A stretch of 9,424 nt of DNA from JBHIER01 sp046760705 [NCBI: bacterium] (lineage in GTDB: Bacteria > JBHIER01 > G020348925). A model generated the notes under the pieces. It searched no databases. It saw nothing but the letters and a program-made list of their open reading frames with translations, and was not told where the DNA came from. A program made the translations under genes and the position numbers. Positions 7,422-9,424 of the stretch are shown one piece after another. The DNA lies in contig JBHIER010000097.1 in the NCBI GenBank assembly GCA_046760705.1, forward strand, positions 1 through 9,424. The letters run 5' to 3'. Positions within the stretch are counted from its first letter, which is position 1; every line of letters starts with the position of its first letter.

Positions 7422-8177
7422 ATGGGAAGATATTTCGTTGTTCTCATACTGCTAGCGGTTGTCCTCGGTCTTTCGGCCCGCCATTTCGCCCTCTCGAATA
7501 AGACCGATCAAAGCCTGTCCAAGGATGAGCAATCCTTTGCCCAGGCTCGCCGGATAATGGTCGAGAGGGACTTGAAGGGACGGGACATAACGAAGCAGAA
7601 GGTTTTAGAGGTTATGGCCAAGGTCCCTCGCCACCGCTTTGTGGGGAAACGATATCTGGGCCAGGCGTATGCTGACCATCCCCTGCCTATTGGTGAGGGC
7701 CAGACGATTTCGCAGCCGTACATCGTCGCCCTGATGACCCAATGGCTGCACGTCGGCGAAGGGGATACGGTCTTGGAAGTGGGCACTGGGTCCGGGTATC
7801 AGGCTGCTGTTTTGGCCGAGATCGTTGACAAGGTTTACACTGTCGAAATCCGGGAGAAACTGGCCCAGAAAGCGGATACGCTCTTGCACGAGCTGGGATA
7901 CACCAATATCGAGGTGAAGGCGGCCGATGGCTATTTCGGCTGGGGGGAGCACGCTCCCTTCGATGGCATCATCGTCACTGCCGCAGCCAATCACGTCCCC
8001 CCTCCCCTCATCAAGCAACTGAAAGAGGGAGGCCGAATGGTCATCCCCGTCGGAAACCCATACAGCTACCAGAAGCTCGTGCTCCTGGAGAAGAAGGACG
8101 GGGAGATCTTCTCCCAAAACATCACCGGGGTTTTGTTCGTCCCCATGGTCGGGGAGATAGAAAAAAATGGAAAGTAG
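7422..8177 (+). CDS. pcm: Protein-L-isoaspartate O-methyltransferase with N-terminal membrane/signal segment
   Basis: Pcm methylates L-isoaspartyl residues in damaged proteins using S-adenosylmethionine, which starts their repair. The 251-residue product has the family motifs GEGQTISQPYIVALMT at 91-106, the SAM-binding loop VLEVGTGSGYQAAVLA at 117-132, an acidic strand end VYTVE at 138-142, FDGIIVTAA at 180-188 and EGGRMVIPVG at 202-211. E. coli Pcm has 208 residues and starts at a position matching about residue 46 here. The extra N-terminus opens with RYFVVLILLAVVLGLSA (3-19), a hydrophobic segment resembling a signal peptide or membrane anchor without a lipobox cysteine. The ATG at 7422 follows AAGGGG by 6 nt. 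A TTG two codons upstream is in frame but less likely. The ATG at residue 46 would give a cytosolic form but has no SD. Divergent from purN. Confidence 0.92.
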   Translation: MGRYFVVLILLAVVLGLSARHFALSNKTDQSLSKDEQSFAQARRIMVERDLKGRDITKQKVLEVMAKVPRHRFVGKRYLGQAYADHPLPIGEGQTISQPYIVALMTQWLHVGEGDTVLEVGTGSGYQAAVLAEIVDKVYTVEIREKLAQKADTLLHELGYTNIEVKAADGYFGWGEHAPFDGIIVTAAANHVPPPLIKQLKEGGRMVIPVGNPYSYQKLVLLEKKDGEIFSQNITGVLFVPMVGEIEKNGK

Positions 8178-8210
8178 CCCCATCCTCAGGAAACATCCGA
8201 CATAAGTAAG

Positions 8211-8240
8211 AAGGGATGAGAAGGGATCAGAAGGCATGAG
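8211..8240. repeat. 10-bp tandem repeat, three units
   Basis: Three head-to-tail decamers read AAGGGATGAG, AAGGGATCAG and AAGGCATGAG, with a further AAGG starting a broken fourth unit. Each differs from the first by one base. The period is exactly 10 bp. It directly precedes the first inverted repeat at 8245. Confidence 0.8.
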
Positions 8241-8244
8241 AAGG

Positions 8245-8263
8245 CCCCGATACAAGATCGGGG
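8245..8263 (+). other. Inverted repeat 1 downstream of pcm
   Basis: CCCCGAT and ATCGGGG form a perfect 7-bp GC-rich stem around a 5-nt loop (ACAAG), 68 bp after the pcm stop. TAAACTC follows instead of a T-run, so an intrinsic terminator is not supported by the usual criteria. It could still mark the pcm transcript end or belong to a larger structured element with the next two repeats. Confidence 0.45.
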
Positions 8264-8300
8264 TAAACTCCCGAAGGCCGAAGAGGCTTAGTACCGTAGC

Positions 8301-8318
8301 CGCGCTTTCCATAGCGCG
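8301..8318. other. Inverted repeat 2 downstream of pcm
   Basis: CGCGCT and AGCGCG form a perfect 6-bp stem around TTCCAT. It lies 37 bp after inverted repeat 1 and just before inverted repeat 3. No T-run follows on either strand. Confidence 0.4.
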
Positions 8319-8326
8319 CATGAAAC

Positions 8327-8357
8327 TGGAATTGGAAGGTCCGCATTCCGAATTCCA
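8327..8357. other. Inverted repeat 3 downstream of pcm
   Basis: TGGAATTGGAA (8327-8337) pairs with TTCC-AATTCCA (8346-8357), giving an 11-bp stem with a single bulged G at 8350 and an 8-nt loop. It is the longest of the three clustered inverted repeats. No T-run follows. Confidence 0.45.
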
Positions 8358-8471
8358 AGATGAGAACACCTGAGAAATCTGAACATTTTCATAGAGGGAG
8401 CAAGAACGGTGCGAAAAGAGGCTGAAGGCGAGCCGCGGCATTAAAAAACATCGAATCAAAGAAATCGATAT

Positions 8472-8639
8472 ATGAAGCGAAAAGAATTTATTCGTCAACT
8501 TGTAAAAGATGGTTGCGTTTTCTTGAGGCCAGGAGCTAATCACGACCTCTATATGAATCCCGCTACCGGTAAGAAACAACCTGTTCCAAGGCACACGAAG
8601 ATTGAGGGGCGGAAACAATTTTTGTGCCCTTTTGTGTAG
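8472..8639 (+). pseudogene. hicA: HicA toxin remnant, 3' end replaced by repeat sequence
   Basis: HicA toxins are small dsRBD-like mRNA-cleaving proteins paired with HicB. The first 45 residues match the family well: MKRKEFIRQLVKDGCVFLR, then GANHDLYMNP at 21-30 with the conserved histidine H24, and PVPRHTKI at 37-44. HicA proteins normally continue with a C-terminal helix of the LARKICKxLGI type. Here the frame instead reads EGRKQFLCPFV and stops at residue 55. The odd tail is encoded by a TTTGTG-type tandem repeat (8621-8656). I infer that the repeat, or a rearrangement beside it, removed the 3' end. No good SD precedes the ATG. The product is probably inactive, though a short active form cannot be ruled out. 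A hicB remnant follows 136 bp downstream. Confidence 0.72.
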
Positions 8640-8656
8640 TTTTGTGGCCCATTTTT
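8621..8656. repeat. TTTGTG decamer tandem repeat across the hicA end
   Basis: Three 10-bp units begin with TTTGTG: TTTGTGCCCT, TTTGTGTAGT and TTTGTGGCCC, followed by ATTTTT. The last unit and its flank resemble the end of the repeat at 7314-7345 (TGTGGCCCA then a T-rich end). The hicA stop codon lies inside the second unit, so the repeat supplies the end of the truncated reading frame. Confidence 0.6.
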
Positions 8657-8686
8657 AGAGGTTTAAAAAGCGGAAAGGAGGAAACG

Positions 8687-8755
8687 ATGCGTATCCAAAT
8701 CAATAACTCGCCGAGACTCACAGCGGTTTTGATTGTTAAACAGAGCAGAAGGTAG
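8687..8755 (+). CDS. Tiny unrecognised ORF between hicA and hicB remnants
   Basis: A 22-codon frame, beginning MRIQINNSPRLTAV and ending KQSRR, follows a strong AAAGGAGG placed 6 nt before its ATG. It ends 20 bp before the hicB ATG. I recognise no family. The ideal ribosome binding site suggests either a real leader peptide translated ahead of hicB or the surviving 5' end of a deleted gene. Length alone gives no coding evidence. Confidence 0.25.
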   Translation: MRIQINNSPRLTAVLIVKQSRR

Positions 8756-8775
8756 ACTAAATCAAAGGAGGACGG

Positions 8776-8937
8776 ATGAAATTTCCAGTCACCTTGCAAC
8801 GCTGTGAAGATGGCTATATTGTTGTCGAGTGTCCTGTGGTGCCGGGCTGTGTAAGTCAGGGTAGAACTGAGGAGGAGGCTCTAGGGTTACAGTTCGGGGT
8901 TAGAGTTCGCTGTAAATATATAAAAGACCTGCTATAA
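8776..8937 (+). pseudogene. hicB: HicB antitoxin remnant, truncated
   Basis: HicB antitoxins have an RNase H-like N-terminal fold that binds HicA, and in many cases a C-terminal DNA-binding domain. The first 36 residues are a clear match: MKFPVTLQRCEDGYIVVECP at 1-20, then VVPGCVSQGRTEEEAL at 21-36. Family members continue with an NIKEAI-like helix. Here the next residues are GLQFGVRVRC, encoded by a 13-bp tandem duplication, and the frame stops at residue 53. An IKDLL just before the stop may be a trace of the lost helix. AAAGGAGG lies 5 nt before the ATG, so the start is secure. With the truncated hicA upstream, this is most simply a dead toxin-antitoxin locus. Confidence 0.72.
8884..8909. 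repeat. 13-bp tandem duplication inside the hicB remnant
   Basis: GGGTTACAGTTCG is followed directly by GGGTTAGAGTTCG, identical at 12 of 13 positions. It begins right where the HicB similarity stops. Confidence 0.8.
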
Positions 8938-8940
8938 AGG

Positions 8941-9114
8941 ATGAGCAAACCGCTGGAGCGGCTGTCCACCAGCGTCTTACTGCAACAGGAGGAAAAAATG
9001 GGGGATGGCAAGCAAAAAAAGAACTTGGCAAAGTTCTCAGGAAATTGTATATTCTTCCTGAGATCTCGCTTCCTTTTTGGCGAACAGGGAGTGAGAGGTC
9101 TAATCCTGCCTTAA
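8941..9114 (+). CDS. Small unrecognised ORF after hicB remnant
   Basis: A 57-codon frame begins MSKPLERLSTSVLLQQEEKM, 3 bp after the hicB stop. A second in-frame ATG at 8998, giving 38 residues, has a strong AGGAGG 5 nt upstream, so translation may begin there instead. The N-terminal part is polar. The second half contains CIFFLRSRFLF, which is hydrophobic and basic but too short for a confident membrane helix. I recognise no family. A run of seven A's (9014-9020) lies inside, so a frameshifted remnant is possible. Neither function nor expression can be stated. Confidence 0.25.
   Translation: MSKPLERLSTSVLLQQEEKMGDGKQKKNLAKFSGNCIFFLRSRFLFGEQGVRGLILP
9021..9060. other. Two adjacent small inverted repeats
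   Basis: GAACTT-GGCA-AAGTTC (9021-9036) is a perfect 6-bp stem with a 4-nt loop. Two bases later, CAGGAA and TTCCTG (9038-9043 and 9055-9060) form a second 6-bp stem with an 11-nt loop. No T-run follows. They fall within the small ORF at 8941-9114. Confidence 0.3.
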
Positions 9115-9191
9115 GGTAAGGGCTTTTCTTATTGAAAACAAGTGCTCAGATACTCTTCACAAAAGTGCAGAAGCGCAGAATAGAATAGAAA

Positions 9192-9424
9192 ATGAGGAAC
9201 CAAAAGAGTATTCAAACCAGCATTACAACGAAAAAGATTTTTGGGGGAATAATTTTAGTCGCTCTTTCTCTTTTCTCTAATACGGGTAGAGCACAGGACA
9301 CAACCAGTATTGAGCTGGTTGGGCAGTTTGGGGGATTTGTCTCAAATGTGGCCGATGAGGTGACGCTTCAAGTGGGACAGCAATAGCAATTCACCGCTAC
9401 AGGCTATGACGCTCTGGAAAATGA
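9192..9424 (+). pseudogene. Secreted protein start with Big-like repeat, broken by in-frame TAG, cut by window end
   Basis: The reading frame begins MRNQKSIQTSITTKK, followed by a hydrophobic segment IFGGIILVALSLFS (16-29) and GRAQ|D (32-36), a likely signal peptidase I site. The mature part reads DTTSIELVGQFGGFVSNVAD and then EVTLQVGQQ, where a TAG at 9384 stops it after 64 residues. After that stop the same frame continues QFTATGYDALEN to the window edge. VGQxQQFTATGYD is the typical opening of bacterial Ig-like (Big) repeats, so the similarity runs straight through the stop. A single CAG-to-TAG change explains this most simply. The segment IELVGQFGG also recalls LVIVD-repeat proteins, a weaker hint. 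There is no clear SD before the ATG. The rest of the gene lies outside the window. Confidence 0.55.

Larger units (their letters stand above)
8178..8471. other. Intergenic stretch after pcm with tandem and inverted repeats, no supported gene
   Basis: This 294-bp stretch holds a 10-bp tandem repeat and three inverted repeats, listed separately. A 45-codon ORF with an ATG start (8236-8373, beginning MRRPRYKIGVN) spans all three inverted repeats. It has no SD beyond the purine-rich tandem repeat and no recognisable domain. From about 8380 to 8471 I see only purine-rich sequence with no clear signal. Confidence 0.5.

Noticed and set aside
8211-8240. CRISPR-like reading of the decamer repeats
   Set aside because: Units are only 10 bp and contiguous, with no spacers and no cas genes nearby.
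8245-8357. Retron or group II intron RNA
   Set aside because: Clustered stems alone are insufficient, and no reverse transcriptase is present in the window.
8236-8373. 45-codon ORF beginning MRRPRYKIGVN
   Set aside because: It coincides with three inverted repeats, lacks a proper SD and has no recognisable domain, so it is not listed as a gene.
7605-8618. 337-codon minus-strand frame opposite pcm and the following region
   Set aside because: Most of it is the antisense of the clearly identified pcm gene, the rest crosses the repeat region, and its translation shows no family motif.

Overview
The window comes from a Gram-negative, rod-shaped bacterium. It carries a complete elongasome module (MreB, MreC, MreD, PBP2 and the start of RodA), beside two purine-biosynthesis genes and a protein-repair methyltransferase. 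The mreB-mreC-mreD-mrdA-rodA order and the style of the proteins fit deltaproteobacteria-like or related candidate phyla. The signal-peptide Pcm and the Big-like secreted protein at the right end do not contradict that. I cannot fix the phylum from sequence alone.

Positions 1-7117 hold a compact minus-strand block, read right to left: purN, purH, mreB, mreC, mreD, mrdA and a rodA cut by the window edge. purN has a good sigma70-type promoter. The cell-wall genes are tightly packed: mreD begins inside mreC, mrdA begins inside mreD and rodA begins inside mrdA, which implies one transcript with translational coupling. MreB directs the complex under the membrane, MreC and MreD link it to the periplasm, PBP2 is the transpeptidase and RodA the glycosyltransferase of lateral wall synthesis. 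PurN and PurH catalyse the third step and the last two steps of IMP synthesis.

A 298-bp divergent intergenic region (7118-7415) separates purN from a plus-strand pcm-like gene with an N-terminal membrane or signal segment. This region also holds a short CTCTGTGx repeat.

From 8178 to the end the character changes to a decayed accessory stretch. It holds 10-bp tandem repeats, three consecutive inverted repeats, a hicA remnant whose 3' end runs into a TTTGTG-type repeat, a hicB remnant that loses homology at a 13-bp tandem duplication, two tiny ORFs with strong ribosome binding sites, and the start of a secreted protein interrupted by an in-frame TAG. I see no convincing intact novel system. 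The most informative signals are the repeat-associated decay of hicAB, the structured 8211-8357 stretch and the amber codon at 9384.
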